Source: Flavobacteriaceae bacterium (GTDB lineage: Bacteria; Bacteroidota; Bacteroidia; Flavobacteriales; Flavobacteriaceae). Taken from it: a DNA stretch of 60,860 bases. Of the stretch, positions 52,875 to 60,860 are shown in pieces. The position numbers and the translations under genes are program-made. The notes beneath the pieces were generated by a model, which did not search any database, was not told the origin of the DNA, and saw only the letters and a list, made by a program, of their open reading frames with translations. The number at the start of each line of letters is the position of its first letter. Position 1 is the first letter of the stretch. The stretch lies in the NCBI GenBank assembly GCA_024635765.1, contig JAGXIE010000153.1, forward strand, positions 1 through 60,860, given 5' to 3'.

Positions 52875-53330
52875 ATGAAAGACAAAACCATCGATTACGT
52901 CTTGAGAACTACTTGGTTAGCCGTTACAAAGATGTACAATGAAGAAGCCGCCAAATTTGAAAGCACTATGGCTACAGGTTTCGCATTATTGAGTATCGAC
53001 CCAGAAAAAGGAGCACCTTCAACATCATTAGGTCCAAAAATGGGAATGGAAGCTACAAGTTTGTCCCGAACTTTAAAAATGATGGAAGAACGAGGTTTGA
53101 TAGAACGTCGACCAAATCCTGAAGACGGACGAGGTGTGTTAATTTTTCTTACGGACTTTGGAAAAGAAAAAAGAGCCTATTCACGAGAAAAAGTTTTGAC
53201 TTTTAATGATACCATTCGTGAAAGTGTGCCTGCTGAAAAATTAAAGCATTTTTACGAAGTGGCAGAAGTGATCAATAATATGATATCCAACAAAATTATA
53301 TACAACCAAAAAGATCATAGTTTAAAATAA
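52875..53330 (+). CDS. MarR family transcriptional regulator of the fad operon
   Basis: 151 residues. Winged helix: ATGFALLSIDPEKGAPSTSLGPKMGMEATSLSRTLKMMEERGLIERRPNPEDGRGVLIFLTDFGKEKR, i.e. helix-turn-helix then the beta-wing with the D-x-R-G motif. N- and C-terminal helices form the dimer. The operator at 52816-52845 lies directly upstream, and fadN starts 1 bp after its stop. It therefore very probably represses its own operon and is released by a fatty acid or acyl-CoA (ligand inferred). Confidence 0.92.
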   Translation: MKDKTIDYVLRTTWLAVTKMYNEEAAKFESTMATGFALLSIDPEKGAPSTSLGPKMGMEATSLSRTLKMMEERGLIERRPNPEDGRGVLIFLTDFGKEKRAYSREKVLTFNDTIRESVPAEKLKHFYEVAEVINNMISNKIIYNQKDHSLK

Positions 53331-53331
53331 T

Positions 53332-55725
53332 ATGAGTACACGTAGAATAAAAAAAATAGCCATTATCGGTTCCGGAATTATGGGAAGCGGTATCGCATGT
53401 CACTTTGCAAATATTGGAGTTGATGTGTTACTGCTCGACATCATTCCGAGAGAACTAAATGAGGCAGAAAAATCCAAAGGATTAACCTTGGAAGATAAAG
53501 TTGTAAGAAATAGAATTGTGAACGATTCTTTGACCGCATCTTTAAAATCAAAGCCCTCTCCTATTTACCATCCTTCGTTCGCTAGCAGAATTAAAACAGG
53601 TAATCTTGAAGATGATATCTCTAAAGTTAAAGATGTCGATTGGATTATGGAAGTTGTTGTTGAGCGTTTGGATATCAAAAAACAAGTGTTCGAGAAACTT
53701 GAAAAACATAGAACACCCGGAACTTTGATAACTTCAAATACTTCAGGTATTCCAATTCATTTTATGAGTGAAGGTCGAAGTGAAGACTTTCAGAAACATT
53801 TCTGTGGAACTCATTTCTTCAATCCTGCACGATATTTGAAATTATTTGAAATCATTCCTGGACCAAAAACGTCGCAAGATGTATTGGACTTTCTTAATAT
53901 GTACGGTGAAAAATTCCTTGGCAAGACTTCGGTTATAGCTAAAGACACACCTGCATTTATTGGAAATAGAATCGGGATTTTCAGCATTATGAGTTTATTC
54001 CATGCCGTAAAAGAAATGGATTTAACAATAGAAGAAGTTGATAAGTTGACAGGCCCAGTAATTGGCCGTCCAAAATCTGCCACCTTTAGAACAGTAGATG
54101 TCGTCGGACTAGATACTTTGGTGCATGTTGCCAATGGCATTTATGAAAACTGTCCAAAAGACGAACGTCACGAGCAATTTAAATTACCCCCTTTTATTTC
54201 CAACATGGTAAAAAAGAAGTGGCTAGGTAGTAAAACAGGGCAAGGTTTTTATAAAAAGGAAGGTAAAGATATTCGTTCATTAGATTTGAACACCCTTGAA
54301 TATAGAGATAGAAAATCGGCGAAATTCGCAACTTTAGAATTAACCAAAACGATTGACAAAGTTGCTGATAGATTTAAAGTATTAGTTTCCGGCAAAGACA
54401 AGGCAGGTGAATTTTATAGAAAAACCTTTTCTTCTTTATTCGCCTATGTTTCAAATCGTATTCCAGAAATCACCGAGGAACTTTATAAAATAGACGATGC
54501 CATGAAAGCTGGATTTGGTTGGGAACATGGTCCTTTCCAAATTTGGGATGCCATTGGTGTCGAAAAAGGGATTGAAATGATGAAAGCTGAAGGATTAGAA
54601 CCAGCAGCTTGGGTCAATGAGATGCTCGCTTCGGGAAATAAATCATTCTATTCTGTGAAAGATGGAGCCACTTATTTTTATAATATTCCCTCTAAAAATA
54701 AAGAGAAAATTCCAGGACAGGATTCATTTATCATCTTGGATAATATCAGAAAATCAAGTGAAGTATTTAAAAATTCAGGTGTTGTTGTTGAAGATCTAGG
54801 TGACGGAATCTTAAATGTGGAATTCCAGTCTAAAATGAACACCATCGGTGGAGATGTTTTGGCAGGATTAAATAAAGCGATAGACATCGCTGAAAAAGAT
54901 TTCGCAGGATTGGTCGTTGGTAACCAAGCTGCAAATTTCTCGATTGGGGCAAACATCGGAATGATTTTCATGATGGCTGCCGAACAAGAATATGATGAAC
55001 TGAATGCAGCTATCAAATATTTCCAAGACTCAATGATGCGCATGCGTTATTCCGCAATCCCAACAGTTGCTGCGCCTCACGGGATGGCACTAGGTGGTGG
55101 ATGTGAATTATCCATGCATGCTGATAAAGTAGTTGCGGCTGCCGAAACCTATATTGGGCTCGTCGAGTTTGGTGTTGGCGTGATTCCTGGTGGTGGAGGT
55201 TCCAAAGAAATGGCACTTCGAGCACAAGACATCTTTAAAAAAGGTGATGTGGAATTAAACACACTACAAGATTACTTCTTGACCATAGGAATGGCTAAAG
55301 TAGCAACTTCGGCTTATGAGGCTTTCGATTTAGGCCTCCTTCAAAAAGGAAAAGACATCGTAGTTGTAAATAAAGACAGACAAATTGCAACGGCAAAAGC
55401 ATATGCCAAACTAATGGCTGACGCTGGTTATACGCAACCTATAAAACGTACAGATATCAAAGTTCTTGGTAAACAAGCTTTAGGAATGTTTCTCGTAGGA
55501 ACGGATTCTATGGAAGATAGTAACTATATCAGTGAACACGACCAAAAAATCGCCAATAAATTAGCCTATGTCATGGCAGGAGGTGATTTATCGGAACCGA
55601 CTTTAGTAAGTGAGCAATATTTATTGGATTTAGAACGTGAAGCCTTTTTATCATTATGTACAGAAAGAAAAACGCTTGAAAGAATTCAGCACATGTTGAA
55701 AACAGGAAAACCGCTTCGTAATTGA
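53332..55725 (+). CDS. fadN: 3-hydroxyacyl-CoA dehydrogenase / enoyl-CoA hydratase (FadN type)
   Basis: 797 residues. N-terminal NAD-binding domain with GSGIMG at 13-18, IMEVVVERLDIKKQVF, SNTSGIPI and HFFNPARYLKLFEIIPG; the 3HCDH C-terminal domain follows (VGRP-like VIGRPKSATFRTVDVVGLDTL). The crotonase domain (about 480-700) has the oxyanion-hole segments NFSIGANIGMIF and HGMALGGGCELSMHAD, and VEFGVGVIPGGGGSKEM. The dehydrogenase-first order is that of B. subtilis FadN, opposite to E. coli FadB. It catalyses hydration and oxidation steps of beta-oxidation. Its stop codon lies in the left flank of an inserted four-helix-bundle cassette. Confidence 0.94.
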   Translation: MSTRRIKKIAIIGSGIMGSGIACHFANIGVDVLLLDIIPRELNEAEKSKGLTLEDKVVRNRIVNDSLTASLKSKPSPIYHPSFASRIKTGNLEDDISKVKDVDWIMEVVVERLDIKKQVFEKLEKHRTPGTLITSNTSGIPIHFMSEGRSEDFQKHFCGTHFFNPARYLKLFEIIPGPKTSQDVLDFLNMYGEKFLGKTSVIAKDTPAFIGNRIGIFSIMSLFHAVKEMDLTIEEVDKLTGPVIGRPKSATFRTVDVVGLDTLVHVANGIYENCPKDERHEQFKLPPFISNMVKKKWLGSKTGQGFYKKEGKDIRSLDLNTLEYRDRKSAKFATLELTKTIDKVADRFKVLVSGKDKAGEFYRKTFSSLFAYVSNRIPEITEELYKIDDAMKAGFGWEHGPFQIWDAIGVEKGIEMMKAEGLEPAAWVNEMLASGNKSFYSVKDGATYFYNIPSKNKEKIPGQDSFIILDNIRKSSEVFKNSGVVVEDLGDGILNVEFQSKMNTIGGDVLAGLNKAIDIAEKDFAGLVVGNQAANFSIGANIGMIFMMAAEQEYDELNAAIKYFQDSMMRMRYSAIPTVAAPHGMALGGGCELSMHADKVVAAAETYIGLVEFGVGVIPGGGGSKEMALRAQDIFKKGDVELNTLQDYFLTIGMAKVATSAYEAFDLGLLQKGKDIVVVNKDRQIATAKAYAKLMADAGYTQPIKRTDIKVLGKQALGMFLVGTDSMEDSNYISEHDQKIANKLAYVMAGGDLSEPTLVSEQYLLDLEREAFLSLCTERKTLERIQHMLKTGKPLRN

Positions 55726-56143
55726 GTATTGAGTATAAAGAATTAAGTACAAAGACCAAAAAAGCAATAAAGATGCATCGATTTGAAGAATTAAAGATTT
55801 GGCAAAAAGCAATGGACATAACAGAAAATTGTTATTGCGTTTCTGCTAATTTTCCTACTGAAGAGAAATATAATCTTACATCTCAAGTTAGAAGAAGTGC
55901 AGTTTCTATTCCTTCAAACATTGCTGAAGGAGCAGGTCGAAATTCCAACGGTGAATTCAAACAATTTTTAGGAATTGCAAATGGCTCTTCATACGAATTA
56001 TTAACTCAATTATATCTATCAGAAAGATTAAATTTAGTTTCGAAAGAAACTATAAAACCAATTGTTAGTGAGATAATGGATGTGTGTAATATGAACTACT
56101 CGTTGCAAAAATCACTATCTAAATCTTAATACATAATACTAAA
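55722..56143. repeat. Cassette 1: four-helix-bundle gene flanked by imperfect inverted repeats
   Basis: Left flank 55722-55744 (TTGAGTATTGAGTATAAAG...) and the reverse complement of right flank 56121-56143 match at 18 of 23 positions by eye. The left flank includes the fadN stop codon and the right flank the stop codon of the enclosed gene. A further AAATCTTAATACTATTTT copy follows at 56142-56159 just before fadA. The unit interrupts the otherwise compact fadN-fadA junction. Confidence 0.6.
55773..56129 (+). CDS. Four-helix bundle protein (23S rRNA intervening-sequence/S23 type)
   Basis: 118 residues from the ATG at 55773 (MHRFEELKIWQKAMDITE); a TTG at 55722 is in frame but upstream sequence is the repeat flank. 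Signature: YNLTSQVRRSAVSIPSNIAEGAGR followed by FLGIANGSSYELLTQLYL. This family was first seen in intervening sequences of spirochaete 23S rRNA genes and is widespread in Bacteroidota; structure-based members include the Avd accessory protein of diversity-generating retroelements. Basic, pentamer-forming, probably nucleic-acid binding; function unknown. Its position inside a beta-oxidation operon is unrelated to lipid metabolism, and no reverse transcriptase is nearby. Confidence 0.88.
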   Translation: MHRFEELKIWQKAMDITENCYCVSANFPTEEKYNLTSQVRRSAVSIPSNIAEGAGRNSNGEFKQFLGIANGSSYELLTQLYLSERLNLVSKETIKPIVSEIMDVCNMNYSLQKSLSKS

Positions 56144-56160
56144 ATCTTAATACTATTTTA

Positions 56161-57351
56161 ATGAAACAAGCATATATAGTAAAAGCATACAGAACCGCCG
56201 TTGGTAAAGCACCAAAAGGTGTGTTCCGTTTTAAAAGAACTGATGAGTTGGCTGCAGAAACCATTCAGTACATGATGAAAGAGCTTCCAAATTTAGACAA
56301 GAAGCGAATTGATGATGTTATTGTTGGCAATGCCATGCCAGAAGGTGCTCAAGGGTTGAATATGGCACGATTTATTTCATTAATCGGATTAGACAGTGTT
56401 GATGTTCCGGGTGTTACCATTAATCGTTTTTGTGCTTCAGGCATTGAAACTATTGCAATAGCCACCGCTAAAATTCAATCAGGAATGGCCGATTGCATTA
56501 TTGCAGGTGGAGCAGAAAGCATGAGCGCTGTGCCTATGACAGGTTTCAAACCAGAATTGAATTACGATACGGTTAAAGCAGGTCACCCAGATTATTATTG
56601 GGGAATGGGAAATACTGCTGAAGCGGTTGCAAACCAATTCAAGGTGTCTCGTGAAGATCAGGATGAGTTTGCATTTAATTCTCATATGAAAGCATTAAAA
56701 GCACAATCGGAAGACCGTTTTCAAAATCAAATAGTGCCTATTACTGTTAATGAAACCTATGTTGATTCAAATGGAAAAAAAGCCACTAAATCTTATACCG
56801 TTACTAAAGACGAAGGCCCAAGAGCAGGAACTAGTTTAGAAGCACTAGCCAAATTACGCCCAGTATTTGCGGCTAACGGAAGTGTTACTGCAGGTAATTC
56901 ATCTCAAATGAGTGATGGAGCAGCTTTTGTAATGATAATGAGCGAAGACATGGTTAAAGAGTTAAACCTTGAACCTATAGCACGACTGGTCAATTATGCT
57001 GCAGCTGGTGTAGAACCACGCATCATGGGAATTGGCCCTGTAAAAGCCATTCCAAAAGCATTAAAATTGGCAGGTCTTGAACAGAAAGATTTAGAATTAA
57101 TCGAATTGAATGAAGCCTTTGCTTCACAATCAATAGCCGTTATCAGAGAACTTAACCTAAATCCAGACATCATCAATGTTAATGGAGGCGCCATTGCTTT
57201 AGGCCATCCGCTAGGTTGCACTGGAGCAAAGCTTTCGGTACAGTTATTTGACGAAATGCGTCAACGCAATATGAAAGGAAAATATGGTGCAGTAACTATG
57301 TGTGTCGGTACAGGTCAAGGAGCTTGTGGGATATTTGAATTTCTAAATTAA
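56161..57351 (+). CDS. fadA: Acetyl-CoA C-acyltransferase (3-ketoacyl-CoA thiolase)
   Basis: 396 residues. Thiolase motifs in order: NRFCASGIETIA with the acyl-accepting Cys91, GGAESMSAVPM, then ELNEAFASQ, NVNGGAIALGHPLGCTGAK with the catalytic His, and CVGTGQGACGIFEF with the second catalytic Cys near residue 381. It releases acetyl-CoA in the last step of the beta-oxidation cycle. Normal length. It lies between two four-helix-bundle cassettes, in the order fadN-fadA-fadE. Confidence 0.95.
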   Translation: MKQAYIVKAYRTAVGKAPKGVFRFKRTDELAAETIQYMMKELPNLDKKRIDDVIVGNAMPEGAQGLNMARFISLIGLDSVDVPGVTINRFCASGIETIAIATAKIQSGMADCIIAGGAESMSAVPMTGFKPELNYDTVKAGHPDYYWGMGNTAEAVANQFKVSREDQDEFAFNSHMKALKAQSEDRFQNQIVPITVNETYVDSNGKKATKSYTVTKDEGPRAGTSLEALAKLRPVFAANGSVTAGNSSQMSDGAAFVMIMSEDMVKELNLEPIARLVNYAAAGVEPRIMGIGPVKAIPKALKLAGLEQKDLELIELNEAFASQSIAVIRELNLNPDIINVNGGAIALGHPLGCTGAKLSVQLFDEMRQRNMKGKYGAVTMCVGTGQGACGIFEFLN

Positions 57352-57356
57352 GAGTA

Positions 57357-57795
57357 TAGAATATAGAGAAAAGAAAATAGACGTCTGCGAAATGAGTTTT
57401 AGACCACGTCATAACGACAAAAATTTGAAAATTTGACAACTGGGTTTGGCAATTGCAAATGATATATCCGACCTATTGATAGATTTCCCAAAACACGAGC
57501 GTTATGACCTTTCATCTCAGTTAAGTAGATGTTCAGTTTCAATTCCAAGCAATATTGCTGAAGGTTCTGCTAAAACAGATAAATGGTTCAGCAATTATTT
57601 AGATATTTCATTGGGTTCATCATTTGAATTAGGAACTCAATTATTAGTAGCAAAACATAGAAAATATATAAACGAACAAAATTTAAAACAATTCGAAGAA
57701 AAAATAGAAGAATTCCAACGAATGACCATGGGTTTTCAAAATGGACTAAATAAATAGTCTTTTTTCTATTCTCTATTTTCTCTTTTCTTATTCTA
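57357..57795. repeat. Cassette 2: four-helix-bundle pseudogene flanked by inverted repeats
   Basis: Left flank 57357-57381 (TAGAATATAGAGAAAAGAAA...) and the reverse complement of 57772-57795 (TAGAATAAGAAAAGAGAAAA...) agree at 22 of 25 positions with a single one-base gap. The left side is purine-rich and the right side pyrimidine-rich, so the transcript can fold into a stem enclosing the gene. It lies between the fadA stop (57351) and the fadE start (57802). Confidence 0.7.
57392..57757 (+). pseudogene. Four-helix bundle protein gene interrupted by TGA
   Basis: The ATG at 57392 reads MSFRPRHNDKNLKI, then TGA at 57434-57436, then QLGLAIANDISDLLIDFP, ERYDLSSQLSRCSVSIPSNI and AEGSAKTDKWFSNYLDISLG to the stop at 57757. 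In the intact paralogue (and the family) this site is W in K-I-W-Q, so the change is TGG to TGA. Everything else is in frame and family-like. It may be a young pseudogene, or be reinitiated at the TTG at 57446. Only ~30% alike to cassette 1's protein, so the two are not recent copies of each other. Confidence 0.8.
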
Positions 57796-57801
57796 AAAAT
57801 T

Positions 57802-59607
57802 ATGGAAACAACAACAGAAAAACAAATATTACGAGGAGGTCAATTCCTTGTAAAAGAAACCAACTGCGAAGACGTATTTACTCCAGAAGATTTTAACGAG
57901 GAGCAAAAAATGATGCGTGACTCGGTTATCGAGTTTAACGAGCGTGAGATTATTCCTTACAAAGAACGTTTTGAGAAGAAGGATTATGCGCTCACAGAAG
58001 AAGTCATGCGCAAAGCTGGCGAAATGGGATTTTTAGGAGTCTCAGTTCCTGAAGCGTATGGTGGAATGGGAATGGGATTCGTTTCTACAATGATTGTATG
58101 TGAATACATTTCAAGTGGAACTGGTTCTTTCAGTACTGCCTTTGGAGCACATACAGGTATCGGAACAATGCCAATTACACTGTACGGAACGGAAGAACAA
58201 AAGCAAAAATATGTCCCAAAACTAGCTACTGGCGAATGGTTTGGAGCTTACGCACTTACCGAGCCTGGAGCAGGTTCTGACGCGAACTCTGGAAAAACCA
58301 CAGCCACTCTTTCTGAAGATGGAAAATCATATAAAATCAACGGGCAGAAAATGTGGATATCCAATGCTGGTTTCTGCCAATTGTTCATTGTTTTTGCTCG
58401 TATCGAAAATGACAAAAATATCACTGGATTTATCGTCGAGAAAGATCTTAATAATGGCATTTCTCTAGGTGAAGAAGAGCAAAAATTAGGTATTCACGCC
58501 TCTTCTACGAGACAAGTATTTTTTAATGATACCGTTGTGCCTATAGAAAATATGTTAGCTGGTCGTGGTGAAGGTTTTAAAATCGCCATGAATGCATTGA
58601 ATATAGGTCGTATTAAACTAGCTGCAGCTTGTTTGGATTCTCAAAGAAGAATTACAACAAATGCCGTACAATACGCTAACGAACGTAAACAATTCAATAC
58701 AGCAATTTCAGATTTTGGAGCCATTAAATTAAAGTTGGCCGAAATGGCGACAAGTTGCTATGCTGGAGAATCAGCGTCATATAGAGCTGCAAAAAATATT
58801 GAAGACCGTATTGCCATGCGTGAAGCAGCAGGAAATTCTCCTCAAGAAGCCGAATTAAAAGGTGTTGAGGAATACGCTATTGAATGTTCCATTTTAAAAG
58901 TTGCAGTTTCTGAAGATGTCCAAAACTGTGCTGATGAAGGCATCCAGATTTTTGGTGGTATGGGCTTTTCAAAAGATACACCTATGGAAGCTGCATGGAG
59001 AGATGCTAGAATTGCTCGTATCTATGAAGGTACTAACGAAATCAATAGAATGTTATCTGTTGGTATGTTAGTCAAAAAAGCCATGAAAGGTCATGTGGAT
59101 TTATTGGGTCCAGCAACAGCAGTTCAAAATGAATTAATGGGAATCCCTTCTTTTGAAACACCAGACTATTCTGAATTATTTGCAGAAGAAAAGGAAATGA
59201 TAGCAAAATTGAAGAAAGTATTCTTAATGGTTGCGGGAGCCGCAGCTCAAAAATTTGGTGAAAAATTGGATGACCAACAACAGTTGTTATTGGCTGCTTC
59301 AGATATCCTTATAGAAATTTACATGGCAGAATCTACCATTTTGAGAACCGAGAAAAATGCAAAACGTTTTGGTGAAAAAGAACAAGAGGTACAAATTGCG
59401 ATGGCTAAACTATATTTATATAATGCAGTTTCTATTGTAGAGAAAAACGGTAAGGAAAGCATTATATCTTTTGCAGAAGGTGATGAACAACGTATGATGC
59501 TAATGGGCTTGAAACGTTTTGTGAAATATACAAACTATCCGGATATTGTGGATTTACGTAAAGCTATTGCTGAAAAGGTGAAAGCTGAAAATAAATATTG
59601 TTTTTAA
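57802..59607 (+). CDS. fadE: Acyl-CoA dehydrogenase (FadE type)
   Basis: 601 residues, close to B. subtilis FadE (about 594). FAD-dependent first step of beta-oxidation. Motifs: GAYALTEPGAGSDANS (FAD/substrate binding), MWISNAG, QIFGGMGFSKDTPMEAAWRDARI and catalytic Glu409 in RIYEGTNEINRML. A C-terminal helical extension of about 180 residues beyond the ACAD core is typical of long- and very-long-chain enzymes. It is the last gene of the marR-fadN-fadA-fadE operon, ended by a strong hairpin. Confidence 0.95.
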   Translation: METTTEKQILRGGQFLVKETNCEDVFTPEDFNEEQKMMRDSVIEFNEREIIPYKERFEKKDYALTEEVMRKAGEMGFLGVSVPEAYGGMGMGFVSTMIVCEYISSGTGSFSTAFGAHTGIGTMPITLYGTEEQKQKYVPKLATGEWFGAYALTEPGAGSDANSGKTTATLSEDGKSYKINGQKMWISNAGFCQLFIVFARIENDKNITGFIVEKDLNNGISLGEEEQKLGIHASSTRQVFFNDTVVPIENMLAGRGEGFKIAMNALNIGRIKLAAACLDSQRRITTNAVQYANERKQFNTAISDFGAIKLKLAEMATSCYAGESASYRAAKNIEDRIAMREAAGNSPQEAELKGVEEYAIECSILKVAVSEDVQNCADEGIQIFGGMGFSKDTPMEAAWRDARIARIYEGTNEINRMLSVGMLVKKAMKGHVDLLGPATAVQNELMGIPSFETPDYSELFAEEKEMIAKLKKVFLMVAGAAAQKFGEKLDDQQQLLLAASDILIEIYMAESTILRTEKNAKRFGEKEQEVQIAMAKLYLYNAVSIVEKNGKESIISFAEGDEQRMMLMGLKRFVKYTNYPDIVDLRKAIAEKVKAENKYCF

Positions 59608-59642
59608 AATTTTAGGCTAATTCAAATCAATTTTAGTTGTTT

Positions 59643-59680
59643 TAAAAGCCAATTCATTCGGTTGAATTGGCTTTTATATT
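59643..59680 (+). terminator. Rho-independent terminator of the fad operon
   Basis: Perfect 14-bp stem TAAAAGCCAATTCA/TGAATTGGCTTTTA (59643-59656 and 59663-59676), 6-nt loop. Confidence 0.9.
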
Positions 59681-59713
59681 TTCAGTATCTTTAGAAAATC
59701 AATTCAAAAAGCG

Positions 59714-60860
59714 ATGAAAATATTTATACAATTCCTATTCCTTCTATTCGCACTCATATCATTTTCCCAACCCAATACAGAAGTTTTCCTTTTTGATTTA
59801 AACACTCAAAACAACCAATTTGAACTTTCAAATTTCAAAAACATCTCTAATAGTGAGGGTTATGACAACCAACCGTCTTTTATGGATGACAACACAATTC
59901 TGTATTCAGGAACTAGAAATGGTCAAACTGACATTGTAATGTATGACCTTCCATACGGCTCTAAAACATGGATTTGTTCCACTGAAGGTGGTGAATATTC
60001 GCCAATAAAAATCCCAAACCAAAAAGCAATATCAGCTATCAGACTAGATCCTGATGGCAAACAACTACTTTATCGTTACGATTTAAAAAGCAGAGAAAAC
60101 AATGTTCTTATTGACACCTTAATTGTTGGATATCATAATTGGTTTAATCCGAATATTGTAATATCATCAGTCTTGGAACGAGGGTTTTTATCCTTGTATA
60201 AGACTGATATTCAAAAAAACCAAAATTATAAACTTAGTCAAAAGGTTGGGCGATCGTTGCACAACATTCCAAATTCAAAATTGATGAGCTATATTTCAAA
60301 AGAGAATGATAGTTTTTGGGAAGTAAAATCAGTCAATCCTGTTTCAGGAGTAACTCAATTAATAACATCGACACTTCCAAATACTGAGGATATGTGCTGG
60401 ACTCCAAATGGTACAATCTTTATGGCAAAGGATGGTATATTATATAATTTCGAACCAAATAAAGGTAAAAACTGGAAAAAAGTCACCGTTCTTTTGGATT
60501 TTGGAATTACCAATATCACTCGGTTAGCAGTCAGTCCCGATGGAACAAAATTGGCTGTCGTTGGCGAACTCATTAACCAAAAATTAGAACCAAAACTCGA
60601 AAATATTCAGTGGATTTCCGGTAATTGGAAAGGGGAAGCATTTGGTGGAATGACAGAAGAAAACTGGAGCGAGCCATCAGGTGGCTCAATGATGGCAACC
60701 TTCAAATTGATTGATAAGGGCCAAGTGGTGTTTTATGAAATTGAAATCATCCGAGAAATCGATAATACACTCATTCTTCAATTAAAACATTTCGACAACG
60801 ACCTCAAAGGTTGGGAAACAAAAGATGAAACTGTTGATTTTCCTTTGAAAGAAATCACAG
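59714..60860 (+). CDS. Exported PD40 propeller protein with DUF6265-like C-terminus (3' end outside window)
   Basis: At least 382 residues, open to the window end. ATG at 59714 gives the signal peptide MKIFIQFLFLLFALISFSQ. PD40-like blades: DNQPSFMDDNTILYSGTRNGQTDIVMYD, AIRLDPDGKQLLYRYD, EDMCWTPNGTIFMAKDG and RLAVSPDGTKLAVVGE (TolB/YxxG style). From about residue 300 (IQWISGNWKGEAFGG, EENWSEPSGGSMMATFKL, VFYEIEIIREIDNTLILQLKHF) it resembles DUF6265, a lipocalin-like domain usually encoded alone. The fusion is unusual to my knowledge. Function unknown. Confidence 0.75.
   Translation, partial: MKIFIQFLFLLFALISFSQPNTEVFLFDLNTQNNQFELSNFKNISNSEGYDNQPSFMDDNTILYSGTRNGQTDIVMYDLPYGSKTWICSTEGGEYSPIKIPNQKAISAIRLDPDGKQLLYRYDLKSRENNVLIDTLIVGYHNWFNPNIVISSVLERGFLSLYKTDIQKNQNYKLSQKVGRSLHNIPNSKLMSYISKENDSFWEVKSVNPVSGVTQLITSTLPNTEDMCWTPNGTIFMAKDGILYNFEPNKGKNWKKVTVLLDFGITNITRLAVSPDGTKLAVVGELINQKLEPKLENIQWISGNWKGEAFGGMTEENWSEPSGGSMMATFKLIDKGQVVFYEIEIIREIDNTLILQLKHFDNDLKGWETKDETVDFPLKEIT

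Noticed and set aside
1-60860. Search for CRISPR arrays, integrase, transposase or reverse transcriptase genes
   Set aside because: None was found on reading both strands; the Avd-like four-helix proteins are therefore not part of a diversity-generating retroelement within this window.

Overview
The window comes from an AT-rich chromosome of the phylum Bacteroidota, most probably a (marine) member of the Flavobacteriaceae. The signs are promoter boxes of the TTTG-N19-TAnnTTTG type (textbook example upstream of rpmH), few Shine-Dalgarno sequences, Por/T9SS C-terminal sorting domains, a 950-residue CarB, DUF6090 and PD40 proteins, an AraC-type hybrid histidine kinase, and signal peptides ending in ..FSQ or ..AQ. 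No tRNA, rRNA, CRISPR array or intact insertion sequence was seen. Both window ends cut through genes.

Layout. 1-4260: TPR protein (5' cut), rmuC, hotdog thioesterase, then a SatD/DUF3307 pair preceded by three repeats at an exact 28-bp period. 4300-4870: a decayed T9SS-exported protein. 4963-8185: carB and rpmH. 8350-18951: mostly envelope and housekeeping genes (DUF6263-like protein, TPR membrane protein, thioredoxin-like protein, cardiolipin synthase, lytic transglycosylase, hydrolase, degenerate GNAT, lipoprotein, mtaB, peptide-binding lipoprotein, PD40 protein). 18961-21118: small membrane protein, a gene remnant, a GlmU-like enzyme, rpmE. 21302-26452: DUF4199, GT2, phosphosugar mutase and an MsbA-like ABC exporter. 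26742-28268: ECF sigma factor, putative anti-sigma factor and a Spy-like periplasmic protein. 28348-35699: YCF48-type lipoprotein, RsmB/NOP methyltransferase, T9SS-exported endonuclease I, purL.

35784-50092 is the most accessory part. A TPR-hybrid sensor kinase with an AraC output domain is followed by about ten same-strand genes, almost all with signal peptides or lipoboxes: four metal-dependent amidohydrolases of two types, a peptidylarginine/agmatine-deiminase-like lipoprotein, five NTF2/SnoaL-fold proteins (two nearly identical in sequence), a histidine-rich membrane protein and a DUF6090 protein. Internal duplications and broken pieces show recent remodelling, and a frameshifted LuxR-type regulator closes the region. 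I read it as an uncharacterised catabolic or detoxifying module acting in the cell envelope; its substrate is unknown.

50422-59607 is a fatty-acid beta-oxidation locus: acyl-CoA synthetase, small membrane protein, MarR regulator with a 30-bp operator (two perfect 14-bp arms), then fadN-fadA-fadE in the order known from Bacillus subtilis. Both junctions of this operon carry a four-helix-bundle (S23/IVP-type) gene flanked by imperfect inverted repeats. One copy is intact and the other has an in-frame TGA replacing a tryptophan. This resembles the intervening sequences of bacterial 23S rRNA genes, but inside a protein-coding operon, and is the most interesting structure in the window. The window ends in a PD40/DUF6265 protein.
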